This document shows, piece by piece, positions 10,628 to 18,342 of a stretch of 64,000 nucleotides of DNA. Position 1 is the stretch's first letter; the number at the start of each line of letters is the position of its first letter. Where the stretch lies: positions 310,001 through 374,000 of the forward strand of contig NZ_JYLM01000004.1 of the NCBI RefSeq assembly GCF_001439815.1. The letters are read 5' to 3'. A program made the translations under genes and the position numbers. Origin of the DNA: Pseudomonas orientalis (lineage in GTDB: Bacteria; Pseudomonadota; Gammaproteobacteria; Pseudomonadales; Pseudomonadaceae). The notes under the pieces were generated by a model. It was given only the letters and a program-made list of their open reading frames with translations, searched no databases and was not told the DNA's origin.

Positions 10628-11075
10628 CCACCGCGCGAGCCAACTCACCGGGTTGCTGCTGCCGTTGGCTGACCGTCATCTGATCCTGCCGAATGTCGCG
10701 GTGGCCGAACTGATCGACTTCCAGCGCGGCGAACCGGCCAGCGACGCACCGCCCTGGTATCTGCGCCAAGTCACGTGGCGGGATCGGCAAATCCACTTGA
10801 TCAGCTTTGAAGCGGTGTGCGGCGAAGCCAGCGTGACCGGCGAGCGCTCGCGGATCGTAGTGTTGAACGCCTTGGGCGGGCGGCCGACGCTGAAGTTCAT
10901 CGCAATGGTGATCCAGGGGATTCCGCGCTCGTACAAACTCGACAGCGAATTGAGCTACGTGGACGTGCCGCTGTGCCCGCTGGAACTGGCGGCGGTGCAG
11001 GTAGGCGAGCATGTGGCGAAGGTGCCGGACCTGATGGGGCTTGAAGCCCTGCTGGCCGAGTCCGGCCTGGCCTGA
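10620..11075 (+). CDS. chpC: CheW-like protein ChpC
   Basis: This 151-residue CheW-domain adaptor (MLDHRASQLTGLLLPLADR) is thought to link further receptors to ChpA. Its ATG lies inside the last codons of chpA, so translation is probably coupled. The usual chpB methylesterase gene between chpA and chpC is absent. The identification rests on the CheW-like fold pattern and operon position. Confidence 0.88.
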   Translation: MLDHRASQLTGLLLPLADRHLILPNVAVAELIDFQRGEPASDAPPWYLRQVTWRDRQIHLISFEAVCGEASVTGERSRIVVLNALGGRPTLKFIAMVIQGIPRSYKLDSELSYVDVPLCPLELAAVQVGEHVAKVPDLMGLEALLAESGLA

Positions 11076-11100
11076 TCTTGAGCCCTATGAAGATCCACCG

Positions 11101-11188
11101 TGGAAGGGGGCTTGCCCCCGATGACAGAGTGTCAGTGGATAAATTTCTGGCTAGCCCACTGCCATCGGGGGCAAGCCCCCTCCCACAT
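11101..11188. repeat. REPIN, GTGGGAGG type
   Basis: Two inverted GGGGGCTTGCCCCCGAT cores stand 25 bases after the chpC stop. The left arm is slightly degraded (GGAAGGGGG). It may also act as the 3' end of the chp operon transcript. Confidence 0.85.
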
Positions 11189-11260
11189 TAAAGTATCGGT
11201 GTTTGACAGACTGCGGGTGGCTTCGGACTTTTCCTGCAAGATTTTGGGCCATGCATGAAC

Positions 11261-11384
11261 TTGTGGTGAGAAGTCCGCACGCCTAGTCTTCGTCCCGTCA
11301 TCGCAAAAAACGGTGACACGGACGTGCAAGTCCGGTTACATATCGGCGCACCAACGCCCATAGCCATTCAACGGGCGTTTTTTA
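11261..11384 (+). ncRNA. Candidate small RNA with intrinsic terminator
   Basis: A promoter-like pair TTGTGG (11261-11266) and TAGTCT (11284-11289) with 17-base spacing is followed by three hairpins: TCATCG/CGGTGA at 11298-11316, CGGAC/GTCCG at 11319-11334, and AACGCCC/GGGCGTT at 11353-11379 with a run of Ts. This would give a transcript of roughly 90 bases ending near 11384 with no convincing reading frame. Alternatively, the terminator attenuates transcription into the gene at 11542. Only the terminator is strong evidence. Confidence 0.45.
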
Positions 11385-11401
11385 TGCCTGCTGTACTCGT
11401 T

Positions 11402-11516
11402 ATGGCGGCTGTGCGTGGGAGATTCTTCGGGGTCTGCCGGGGTCCGATATGCCCGGTCTTGCACACCTGCGTACAGCTGCCACCTTGATTCGCGTGCAAG
11501 CGGAAGAGGGCAGCTT
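11402..11516 (+). ncRNA. Structured leader element, copy A
   Basis: A 12-bp stem closes the element: GGCGGCTGTGCG (11404-11415) with CGTACAGCTGCC (11470-11481), using two G-U pairs. Inside are a UUCG-tetraloop hairpin at 11420-11435 (AGATTC/GGGTCT) and a CCGGG/CCCGG hairpin at 11437-11456. Downstream, GGCAGC at 11509-11514 can pair with GCTGCC at 11476-11481, competing with the closing stem. The small-protein gene starts 26 bases later. A second copy with compensating differences lies at 53953-54058 on the other strand. I cannot name a known RNA family for it. Confidence 0.6.
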
Positions 11517-11541
11517 CCATCACATATCGGAGCTGTCAATC

Positions 11542-11781
11542 ATGATCAAACCTACCCCCAATCCACCCCTGTTCACCGTAAACCCTCACCAAAACACCGA
11601 AACCCTGTTGGTCAACGCCAGCGAAACCCTGTCCTCCCTCAACGCGCTTACCTGCAACCTGGCCTTCGATCTGGACACTTCCCAGCGCGCCGTTATGCTT
11701 GGGATCCAGCAAATGGCAGAGTTGGGGCAGTTGCTGGTCGATAGAGCATTGGAGCAAGTCAGTCCTTCGCCGGGATTTTAA
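11542..11781 (+). CDS. Small DUF3077/DUF6124-like protein
   Basis: This 79-residue protein (MIKPTPNPPLFTVNP start) has a helical C-terminal part with TETLLVNASETLSSLNAL and RAVMLGIQQMAELGQLLVDRAL, the pattern of the small DUF3077/DUF6124 proteins common in fluorescent pseudomonads. There is no signal peptide or membrane segment, and the function is unknown. The ATG at 11542 has a CGGAG ribosome site about 8 bases upstream; longer in-frame starts would run through the structured leader and are less likely. Confidence 0.65.
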   Translation: MIKPTPNPPLFTVNPHQNTETLLVNASETLSSLNALTCNLAFDLDTSQRAVMLGIQQMAELGQLLVDRALEQVSPSPGF

Positions 11782-11825
11782 AGCGGTCCCAAATAGGGAC
11801 TGATCGGTCCTTGATTGGGACCGCT
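11782..11825 (+). terminator. Long hairpin after the small protein gene
   Basis: AGCGGTCCCAA (11782-11792) pairs perfectly with TTGGGACCGCT (11815-11825), and an inner AGGGAC/GTCCTT stem fills the loop. It begins one base after the stop codon. No T-run follows, so it is a transcript-end or stability structure rather than a textbook terminator. Confidence 0.5.
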
Positions 11826-11846
11826 ATCTAACAGGCGCTACTGAGC

Positions 11847-11880
11847 AAATGTGGGAGGGGGCTTGCCCCCTCCCACATTT
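11847..11880. repeat. Collapsed REP palindrome
   Basis: AAATGTGGGAGGGGGC and its exact complement are separated by only TT, giving a 16-bp perfect stem. It is a REPIN whose inner GAT ends and loop are missing, and Ts follow on the right, so it could terminate rightward transcription before mdcA. Confidence 0.8.
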
Positions 11881-11888
11881 TGATCTTC

Positions 11889-11905
11889 GTTACTCCAGGC
11901 GTAAC
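11889..11905. promoter_or_regulatory. Possible LysR-type site upstream of mdcA
   Basis: The dyad GTTAC-N7-GTAAC contains a T-N11-A core and lies about 80 bases before mdcA. It is the only clear dyad outside the REP in this upstream region, so it is a candidate binding site for the MdcR-like regulator. This is inference only. Confidence 0.3.
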
Positions 11906-11985
11906 GGTTCGCGCTCCAGCTTGATTGATGCTCTTCAGCTTCACTCCTAAGGTAAGCCCCACGACAGCAACCCCGTGGAGCAACC

Positions 11986-13656
11986 ATGACAACAACCATC
12001 ACCCCCGACTCGCGCTGGACGCGGCGGCGCGACGAGAAGCAGCGGCGGCTCGGGCTGGTCAAACAGTTTGCAGACGGGGCGGTGTTGCCCGGCGACAAGA
12101 TCGTCGAGGCCCTTGAAGCCTTGATCCTCCCCGGCGACCGTGTGGTGCTGGAGGGCAACAACCAGAAGCAGGCCGACTTCCTCTCGCGTTCCCTGGCCAA
12201 GGCCGACCCGGCCAAGCTCCACGATTTGCACATGATCATGCCCAGCGTCGGCCGTTCCGAGCACCTGGACCTGTTTGAAAAAGGCATCGCCCGCAAACTC
12301 GATTTCTCCTTCGCCGGCACCCAATCCCTGCGCATCAGCCAGTTGCTGGAAGACGGCCTGCTGGAAATCGGCGCGATCCACACCTACATCGAACTCTATG
12401 CGCGCCTGGTGGTGGACCTGATTCCCAACGTTGTGCTTTCGGCCGGCTTCATGGCCGACCGCGCCGGCAATATCTACACCGGCGCCAGTACCGAAGATAC
12501 GCCAGCGCTGATCGAACCTGCGGCCTTCAGCGATGGCATCGTGATCGTGCAGGTCAACCAGTTGGTGGACGACGTCACCGATTTGCCTCGTGTCGACATC
12601 CCCGCCAGTTGGGTCGACTTCGTGGTAGTGGCCGACAAGCCGTTCTACATCGAGCCGCTGTTCACCCGCGACCCGCGTCATATCAAGCCGGTACATGTGC
12701 TCATGGCGATGATGGCGATCCGTGGCATCTACGAAAAACACAATGTGCAGTCGCTCAACCACGGCATCGGCTTCAACACCGCCGCCATCGAATTGATCCT
12801 GCCGACCTACGGCGAATCCCTGGGCCTGAAGGGCAAGATCTGCCGCAACTGGACCCTCAACCCGCACCCCACGCTGATTCCGGCGATTGAAAGTGGCTGG
12901 GTCGAGAGTGTGCATTGCTTCGGCACCGAACTGGGCATGGAAAACTATATCGCCGCACGCCCGGATGTGTTCTTCACCGGCCGCGACGGCTCGATGCGCT
13001 CCAACCGCATGTTCTGCCAACTGGCCGGCCAGTACGCGGTGGACCTGTTTATCGGCGCCACCCTGCAAGTGGACGGCGACGGGCATTCCAGCACCGTGAC
13101 CCGTGGCCGCCTCGCCGGTTTCGGCGGCGCGCCGAACATGGGCCACGACCCACGCGGTCGCCGCCACGGCACACCGGCCTGGCTGGACATGCGCCACGAT
13201 GATGCGCCGGAAGCCTTGCTCGAACGCGGCAAAAAACTCGTGGTGCAAATGGTCGAGACCTTCCAGGAAGGCGGTAAACCCACCTTTGTCGACACCCTCG
13301 ACGCGGTGGAAGTGGCGCGCAAAAGCGGCATGCCCCTGGCGCCGATCATGATCTACGGCGACGACGTGACCCACCTGCTTACCGAAGAAGGCATCGCCTA
13401 CCTCTACAAGGCGCGCTCCCTGGAAGAACGCCAGGCAATGATCGCTGCCGTCGCCGGAGTCACCGCCATCGGTATGCGCCACAACCCCAAGGACACCGCG
13501 CGCATGCGCCGCGAAGGCTTGATTGCGCTGCCCGAAGACCTTGGCATTCGTCGCACCGATGCCACCCGCGAGCTGTTGGCCGCCAAGAGCGTGGCCGATC
13601 TGGTGGACTGGTCCGGCGGCCTGTACAACCCGCCCGCCAAATTCAGGAGCTGGTAA
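11986..13656 (+). CDS. mdcA: Malonate decarboxylase alpha subunit (acyl-carrier-protein transferase)
   Basis: This 556-residue cytosolic subunit moves malonate onto the acyl carrier protein by exchanging it with acetate, the first step of biotin-independent malonate decarboxylation. The length and the sequences GFMADRAGNIYTGAS, VLMAMMAIRGIYEKHNVQS and GFGGAPNMGHDPRGRRHG fit MdcA. A GGAG ribosome site precedes the ATG. It is the first gene of a tight operon: mdcB begins at the very next base after its stop. Confidence 0.96.
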   Translation: MTTTITPDSRWTRRRDEKQRRLGLVKQFADGAVLPGDKIVEALEALILPGDRVVLEGNNQKQADFLSRSLAKADPAKLHDLHMIMPSVGRSEHLDLFEKGIARKLDFSFAGTQSLRISQLLEDGLLEIGAIHTYIELYARLVVDLIPNVVLSAGFMADRAGNIYTGASTEDTPALIEPAAFSDGIVIVQVNQLVDDVTDLPRVDIPASWVDFVVVADKPFYIEPLFTRDPRHIKPVHVLMAMMAIRGIYEKHNVQSLNHGIGFNTAAIELILPTYGESLGLKGKICRNWTLNPHPTLIPAIESGWVESVHCFGTELGMENYIAARPDVFFTGRDGSMRSNRMFCQLAGQYAVDLFIGATLQVDGDGHSSTVTRGRLAGFGGAPNMGHDPRGRRHGTPAWLDMRHDDAPEALLERGKKLVVQMVETFQEGGKPTFVDTLDAVEVARKSGMPLAPIMIYGDDVTHLLTEEGIAYLYKARSLEERQAMIAAVAGVTAIGMRHNPKDTARMRREGLIALPEDLGIRRTDATRELLAAKSVADLVDWSGGLYNPPAKFRSW

Positions 13657-14490
13657 ATGCGCGCCCTCAAACTGCATGAAGTGAGCCTGGCCGATCGCCT
13701 GGCGGATAGGGCGGTCGATGCGCTTATCGATGAAGCCGACCTCTCACCTAAACCCGCATTGGTGGACCGGCGCGGCAACGGCGCCCACAGCGATTTGCAC
13801 CTGGGCCTGATGCACGCTTCGGCGTTGTCGCTGTGGCCGATGTTCAAGGAAATGGCCGAGGCCGCCCTTGAATTCGGTGAAGTCGGTGTACCCCTGCGTG
13901 AAGCGCTCGGCCGTATAGGTCGTGAGGGCGAGCAAGCGATGCTCATCACCACCCACGGCGTAAATACCCATCGCGGCGCGATCTGGGCCCTTGGCTTGCT
14001 CACCGCGGCAGCGGCCCTGCAACCCCATGCCGTAACCCTGACCGCGGCCAAACTGGCCCTGCTCGATGACCGTTTCGCGCCGCAACCGCTGAGCCACGGC
14101 GCCCAGGTCGCCCAACGCTACGGCGCACGCGGTGCCCGCGAAGAAGCACAGTTGGGTTTCCCCTCGGTGATGCAACGCGGCCTGCCGCAGCTGCACAAAA
14201 GCCGCCAGCAAAACGCCGGAGAACAGAACGCCCGCCTGGACGCCTTGCTCGCGATCATGACCGAACTGGCCGACACCTGCGTGCTCTATCGCGCAGGCTA
14301 CGAAGGCCTGACCACCATGCAACAGGGCGCCCAGGCCGTGCTTGACGCCGGCGGCAGCGCAACCCTCGCCGGTCGCCGCCAGTTGCACGCGCTGGACCAA
14401 CACCTGCTGGCCCTGAATGCGTCTCCCGGCGGCGCCGCCGACCTGTTGGCCGCCTGCCTGTTTATCGACCGCCTCGACGGAGCGTTGTGA
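13657..14490 (+). CDS. mdcB: Triphosphoribosyl-dephospho-CoA synthase
   Basis: This 277-residue enzyme makes 2'-(5''-triphosphoribosyl)-3'-dephospho-CoA, the precursor of the prosthetic group on MdcC. The family region [21 protein letters not shown] near residues 30-50 and the later [20 protein letters not shown] are clear. It overlaps the mdcC start by one base (TGATG), which suggests coupled translation. Confidence 0.95.
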   Translation: MRALKLHEVSLADRLADRAVDALIDEADLSPKPALVDRRGNGAHSDLHLGLMHASALSLWPMFKEMAEAALEFGEVGVPLREALGRIGREGEQAMLITTHGVNTHRGAIWALGLLTAAAALQPHAVTLTAAKLALLDDRFAPQPLSHGAQVAQRYGARGAREEAQLGFPSVMQRGLPQLHKSRQQNAGEQNARLDALLAIMTELADTCVLYRAGYEGLTTMQQGAQAVLDAGGSATLAGRRQLHALDQHLLALNASPGGAADLLAACLFIDRLDGAL

Positions 14491-14789
14491 TGCAAACCTT
14501 ATCCTTTGAATTCCCCGCCGGGCAGCCGCCAAAAGGCCGTGCGCTGGTGGGGTGCGTCGGCTCCGGCGACCTCGAAGTACTGCTGGAACCGGGCACCGCC
14601 GGCACGCTGACGATCCAGGTGCAAACCTCGGTCAATGGCGCCGAGCAACGTTGGCGGCACCTGTTCGAACGCATCTTCCAGGAGCAGACGCCACCGGCCT
14701 TGAACATTGATATCCACGATTTCGGCGCCACGCCCGGTGTAGTGCGTTTGCGCCTGGAGCAAGGCTTCGAGGAGATCGGCCATGACTGA
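14490..14789 (+). CDS. mdcC: Malonate decarboxylase acyl carrier protein (delta subunit)
   Basis: This 99-residue carrier protein bears the 2'-(5''-phosphoribosyl)-3'-dephospho-CoA arm. The serine in GCVGSGDLEVL is residue 25, the position known to be modified in Klebsiella MdcC. A GTG immediately before the ATG could add one residue; I chose the ATG that overlaps the mdcB stop. It overlaps mdcD by 8 bases. Confidence 0.95.
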   Translation: MQTLSFEFPAGQPPKGRALVGCVGSGDLEVLLEPGTAGTLTIQVQTSVNGAEQRWRHLFERIFQEQTPPALNIDIHDFGATPGVVRLRLEQGFEEIGHD

Positions 14790-15624
14790 TTGGCTCAACA
14801 AACACAGCTTCGTTGAACTCGGTGCTCGGCAGCGCGCCAAGGCGTTGCTGGATGCCGGCACCTTTCGCGAGCTGATCGACCCGTTTCAACGCGTCATGTC
14901 GCCGTGGCTCAGCCGCCAGGGCGTAGTACCCCAGGCGGATGACGGGGTGGTCATCGCCAAAGGCAGTGTCGCCGGTCTACCGGTGGTGATTGCCGCCATC
15001 GAAGGTAACTTTCAAGGCGGCAGCCTCGGTGAAGTCGGCGGCGCGAAAATCGCCGGAGCACTGGAACTGGCCGCCGAGGATAACCGCAACGGCATCCCGA
15101 CCCGCGCCGTGCTGCTGCTGGAAACCGGCGGCGTGCGTTTGCAGGAAGCCAACCTCGGCCTGGCGGCGATTGCTGATATTCACGCGGCGATTGTCGATCT
15201 GCGCCAGTACCAGCCGGTGATCGGCGTGGTGGCGGGCAGTGTCGGGTGCTTCGGCGGCATGTCCATCGCGGCGGGGCTGTGCAGCTACCTCGTCGTCACC
15301 CGCGAAGCACGGCTGGGTCTGAACGGCCCGCAGGTGATCGAGCAGGAAGCGGGGTTGAACGAATACGACTCCCGCGACCGGCCGTTTATCTGGAGCCTCA
15401 CCGGCGGCGAACAACGCTTCAACAGCGGCCTGGCCGATCGGTATGTGGCCGACGATGTGGCGCAGATTCAACAGACCGTCAGCGCGCTGCTGCAACACGG
15501 CGCGCCCGAACAACCGCGCAGCCGCCGTGCTGATTTCTACCTGGCGCGCCTGGCTGAACTCGACGCCACGGCGCAAATCGACCCGGCGACGGTGCGCGCG
15601 CTGTATCAGGGAGAACGCTCATGA
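14782..15624 (+). CDS. mdcD: Malonate decarboxylase beta subunit
   Basis: This 280-residue subunit has the carboxyltransferase (crotonase-like) fold and, with MdcE, decarboxylates malonyl-S-ACP to acetyl-S-ACP. ETGGVRLQEANLGL and GVVAGSVGCFGGMSIAAGL are typical oxyanion-hole and active-site segments. It overlaps both neighbours, consistent with equal synthesis of the subunits. Confidence 0.95.
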   Translation: MTDWLNKHSFVELGARQRAKALLDAGTFRELIDPFQRVMSPWLSRQGVVPQADDGVVIAKGSVAGLPVVIAAIEGNFQGGSLGEVGGAKIAGALELAAEDNRNGIPTRAVLLLETGGVRLQEANLGLAAIADIHAAIVDLRQYQPVIGVVAGSVGCFGGMSIAAGLCSYLVVTREARLGLNGPQVIEQEAGLNEYDSRDRPFIWSLTGGEQRFNSGLADRYVADDVAQIQQTVSALLQHGAPEQPRSRRADFYLARLAELDATAQIDPATVRALYQGERS

Positions 15625-16391
15625 GAGGTTTGCAGTGGTTTAACGCCCTAAGCGCCGGCGCGGCGCTGGTGCAAGGGCTGCCCGACTCGCTCAAGGTCGC
15701 CGATGGCCAGTTGAACGGTCAGCGCGTGCGCTTTCTTGCCGTGGTCACCGACCCGAACAACCGCTTCCCGCGCGCGCGCAATGGCGAAGTCGGGCTGCTC
15801 GAAGGCTGGGGCCTGGCCAAGGCGGTGGATGACGCCATCGCCCTGGGCGACAAGCGCCCGCTGATCGCCATTGTCGATGTGCCCAGCCAGGCCTATGGTC
15901 GCCGCGAAGAAGCCCTCGGCATTCATCAGGCGTTGGCCGCCGCCGCAGACAGTTACGCCCGTGCGCGCCTGGCAGGTCATCCGGTGATTGCATTGCTGGT
16001 AGGCAAGGCCATGTCCGGCGCGTTTCTCGCCCACGGATACCAGGCCAATCGCCTGATTGCCCTGCACGACCCCGGCGTGATGGTGCACGCCATGGGCAAG
16101 GCCTCGGCGGCGCGGGTCACCCTGCGCAGCGTCGAAGAACTCGAAGCCCTGGCCGCCAGCGTGCCGCCGATGGCCTATGACATCGACAGCTATGCCAGCC
16201 TCGGGCTGCTCTGGGAAACGCTCACGGTCAACCAGATTGAACAGCCTACGGCGGACGATGTGGCGCGGGTCAGTGACTGCCTGATGAATGCAATAAAGGA
16301 TGTCGGTACCGCCGATTTGAGCGGGCGCCTTGGTGCGACCAATCGAGCCGCTTCCAGCCATGTGCGCCAACTGCTGCGGGAGCAATGGTGA
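15621..16391 (+). CDS. mdcE: Malonate decarboxylase gamma subunit
   Basis: This 256-residue partner of MdcD has the same fold class. DVPSQAYGRREEALGIHQAL and LLVGKAMSGAFLAHGYQANR are the recognisable segments. The start overlaps mdcD by 4 bases (ATGA) and the end overlaps mdcG by 7, so the cluster is continuous and unbroken. Confidence 0.95.
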   Translation: MRGLQWFNALSAGAALVQGLPDSLKVADGQLNGQRVRFLAVVTDPNNRFPRARNGEVGLLEGWGLAKAVDDAIALGDKRPLIAIVDVPSQAYGRREEALGIHQALAAAADSYARARLAGHPVIALLVGKAMSGAFLAHGYQANRLIALHDPGVMVHAMGKASAARVTLRSVEELEALAASVPPMAYDIDSYASLGLLWETLTVNQIEQPTADDVARVSDCLMNAIKDVGTADLSGRLGATNRAASSHVRQLLREQW

Positions 16392-16981
16392 ACGCCCACG
16401 ACTTGCTCTGGGGCATGACCCCGGCCCATCTGCCCGCCGATGCGCCCGACTGGGTGGTGGAGGCGCTCAGCGCCGGCCACCCGGTGGTGGTGCGCCGCGC
16501 CATCGCCGAGCCGGGCCAGGTGGCGGTAGGTGTGCGCGGGCGTTTGCGTGAGCAGCGGTTTGCCGCGCTGATGCCCATTGTCGCCGTACAGCGGCGTGTG
16601 GCCCCCGAAGCCTTGCGGGGCGTGGCCTCGCCGCGAGATTTGCCGGCGTGGCGGGCACTTGATCAACTGCGGCCGCTGTTGGCGCACAGCGACTGGGGCG
16701 TCAGCGGCAGCGCCGGATTCGAATTGGCCAGCGGCATCGAAGCATTGCATGCCGCGAGCGATCTGGATTTGATCCTGCGCACTCCCGAGCCGCTTGAGCG
16801 TCACCAGGCGCACGCGTTATTGGCGATGCTCGATAGCGCACCGTGCAGCGTCGACCTGCAACTGCAAACCCCCGTCGGCGCTGTCGCCTTGCGCGAATGG
16901 GCGGGCGCATCACGCCGGGTGCTGCTGAAAACGGCCAACGGCGCGCACCTCGTTGTCGACCCCTGGCAGGCCGTGGCATGA
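16385..16981 (+). CDS. mdcG: Phosphoribosyl-dephospho-CoA transferase
   Basis: This 198-residue nucleotidyltransferase attaches the prosthetic group to Ser25 of MdcC. The nucleotidyltransferase pattern GSAGFELASG followed by SDLDLILR near residues 110-130 provides the metal-binding aspartates. It overlaps mdcH by 4 bases. Confidence 0.93.
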   Translation: MVNAHDLLWGMTPAHLPADAPDWVVEALSAGHPVVVRRAIAEPGQVAVGVRGRLREQRFAALMPIVAVQRRVAPEALRGVASPRDLPAWRALDQLRPLLAHSDWGVSGSAGFELASGIEALHAASDLDLILRTPEPLERHQAHALLAMLDSAPCSVDLQLQTPVGAVALREWAGASRRVLLKTANGAHLVVDPWQAVA

Positions 16982-17877
16982 GCAGCCTGTTGGTGTTTCC
17001 GGGGCAGGGCGCCCAGCGAGCCGGCATGCTCCAGGCGCTGCCCGCCGAGGTCCTGGACGAGGCCAGCGCTGCCCTGGGTGAAGACGTGCGCCGGCTCGAT
17101 TCGGCGCAAGCCCTTGAATCGACGCGCGCCGTTCAGCTCTGCCTGTTGATCGCCGGGGTGGCGCATGCGCGTCTGCTGCAGCACGCGCCGGACTACGTCG
17201 CGGGCCTGTCCATCGGCGCCTATCCCGCCGCGGTCATCGCCGGCGCAATGGACTTTGCCGATGCAATCAAACTGGTCAGTCTGCGCGGCGAACTGATGCA
17301 AAGCGCTTATCCACAGGGCTATGGGATGACTGCGATCATCGGCCCGCAGTTATCCACAGTGGAAACCTTGCTCGCCGAAATCCACAGCCCGCAGACCCCG
17401 GTGTACCTGGCCAATATCAATGCCGATAACCAGACGGTCATCGCCGGCAGCGACGCGGCGATGAAGCGTGTCGCCGAACGCATCAAGGGCAACGGCATCG
17501 CCAGGCGCCTGGCGGTCAGCGTGCCGTCCCATTGCGCCTTGCTGGACGCACCGGCCAAGGTCCTCGCCCAGGCCTTCGTCCCGCTCAAGACGCCGCGCAT
17601 CACCTACCTGAGCAGCACCCGCGCGCGTCCCATCCACAACCCCGAGCAACTGCGCGATGACCTGGCCTTCAACATGTGCCGCGTCGTCGACTGGCGCGGC
17701 ACCGTGCAAAGCGCCGTTGAACGCGGCGTGCGCCTGCAGATCGAACTGCCGCCGGGCGCGGTGCTCACCGGCCTGTCACGTCGCGTGTTCGAACAAGGCA
17801 CGGTGATCGCCTGCGAAGGCGCGCGCCTGGATACCTTGCAGGCCCTGCTGCAAGAGGAGGAGCGCCGCCACCGATAA
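16978..17877 (+). CDS. mdcH: Malonate decarboxylase-associated malonyl-CoA:ACP acyltransferase
   Basis: This 299-residue FabD-like enzyme loads malonyl groups on the carrier protein to start the cycle. The FPGQGAQRAGML motif and the nucleophile elbow GLSIG (in place of the usual GHSxG) are visible. I chose the ATG at 16978 (MSSLLVFPGQGAQ) because the frame before it lies inside mdcG. About 67 bases separate it from madL. Confidence 0.94.
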   Translation: MSSLLVFPGQGAQRAGMLQALPAEVLDEASAALGEDVRRLDSAQALESTRAVQLCLLIAGVAHARLLQHAPDYVAGLSIGAYPAAVIAGAMDFADAIKLVSLRGELMQSAYPQGYGMTAIIGPQLSTVETLLAEIHSPQTPVYLANINADNQTVIAGSDAAMKRVAERIKGNGIARRLAVSVPSHCALLDAPAKVLAQAFVPLKTPRITYLSSTRARPIHNPEQLRDDLAFNMCRVVDWRGTVQSAVERGVRLQIELPPGAVLTGLSRRVFEQGTVIACEGARLDTLQALLQEEERRHR

Positions 17878-17944
17878 AGCATCACCCAAGGCTTTCGAAG
17901 CACAACAACAACAATTTCGAACGAGCACTTTGAGGACAATAACA

Positions 17945-18337
17945 ATGATTATCTACGGTGTGGCTTTTCTGGCGTTCTGCACGTTGGCAGGGTTGTTTGT
18001 GGGGGAGTTGCTAGGCAAGTTGCTAGGTATCCCAGCCAACGTCGGCGGGGTGGGTATCGCCATGTTGTTGCTGATCGGCCTGGGCAGTTACCTGAGCAAG
18101 CGCGGCTGGCTTACCAGCAAGTCGGAAGCTGGCGTGAGCTTCTGGGCGGCGATCTATATCCCGGTTGTGGTGGCGATGGCCGCCCAGCAAAACGTGTATG
18201 GCGCCATCAGTGGCGGGCCCATGGCGATCCTGGCCGGGACCCTCGCCGTGGTGCTGGGCTTTGCCCTGGTGCCGGTGCTGGTGCGTATCGGTAATCGCGA
18301 GCCGGTTGCGGCTGTTCCCACCAAAGAAGCCAGGTGA
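17945..18337 (+). CDS. madL: Malonate transporter subunit MadL
   Basis: This 130-residue membrane protein with about four hydrophobic segments forms the sodium-dependent malonate importer with MadM. A GAGGA ribosome site lies 8 bases before the ATG at 17945, so I prefer it to an upstream TTG. madM follows after 5 bases. Confidence 0.93.
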   Translation: MIIYGVAFLAFCTLAGLFVGELLGKLLGIPANVGGVGIAMLLLIGLGSYLSKRGWLTSKSEAGVSFWAAIYIPVVVAMAAQQNVYGAISGGPMAILAGTLAVVLGFALVPVLVRIGNREPVAAVPTKEAR

Positions 18338-18342
18338 TCGCC

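Noticed and set aside
8414..10648. Long minus-strand open frame opposite the kinase end of chpA
   Set aside because: Same reasoning: the plus strand carries intact kinase, CheW and receiver motifs, and the minus frame has none.
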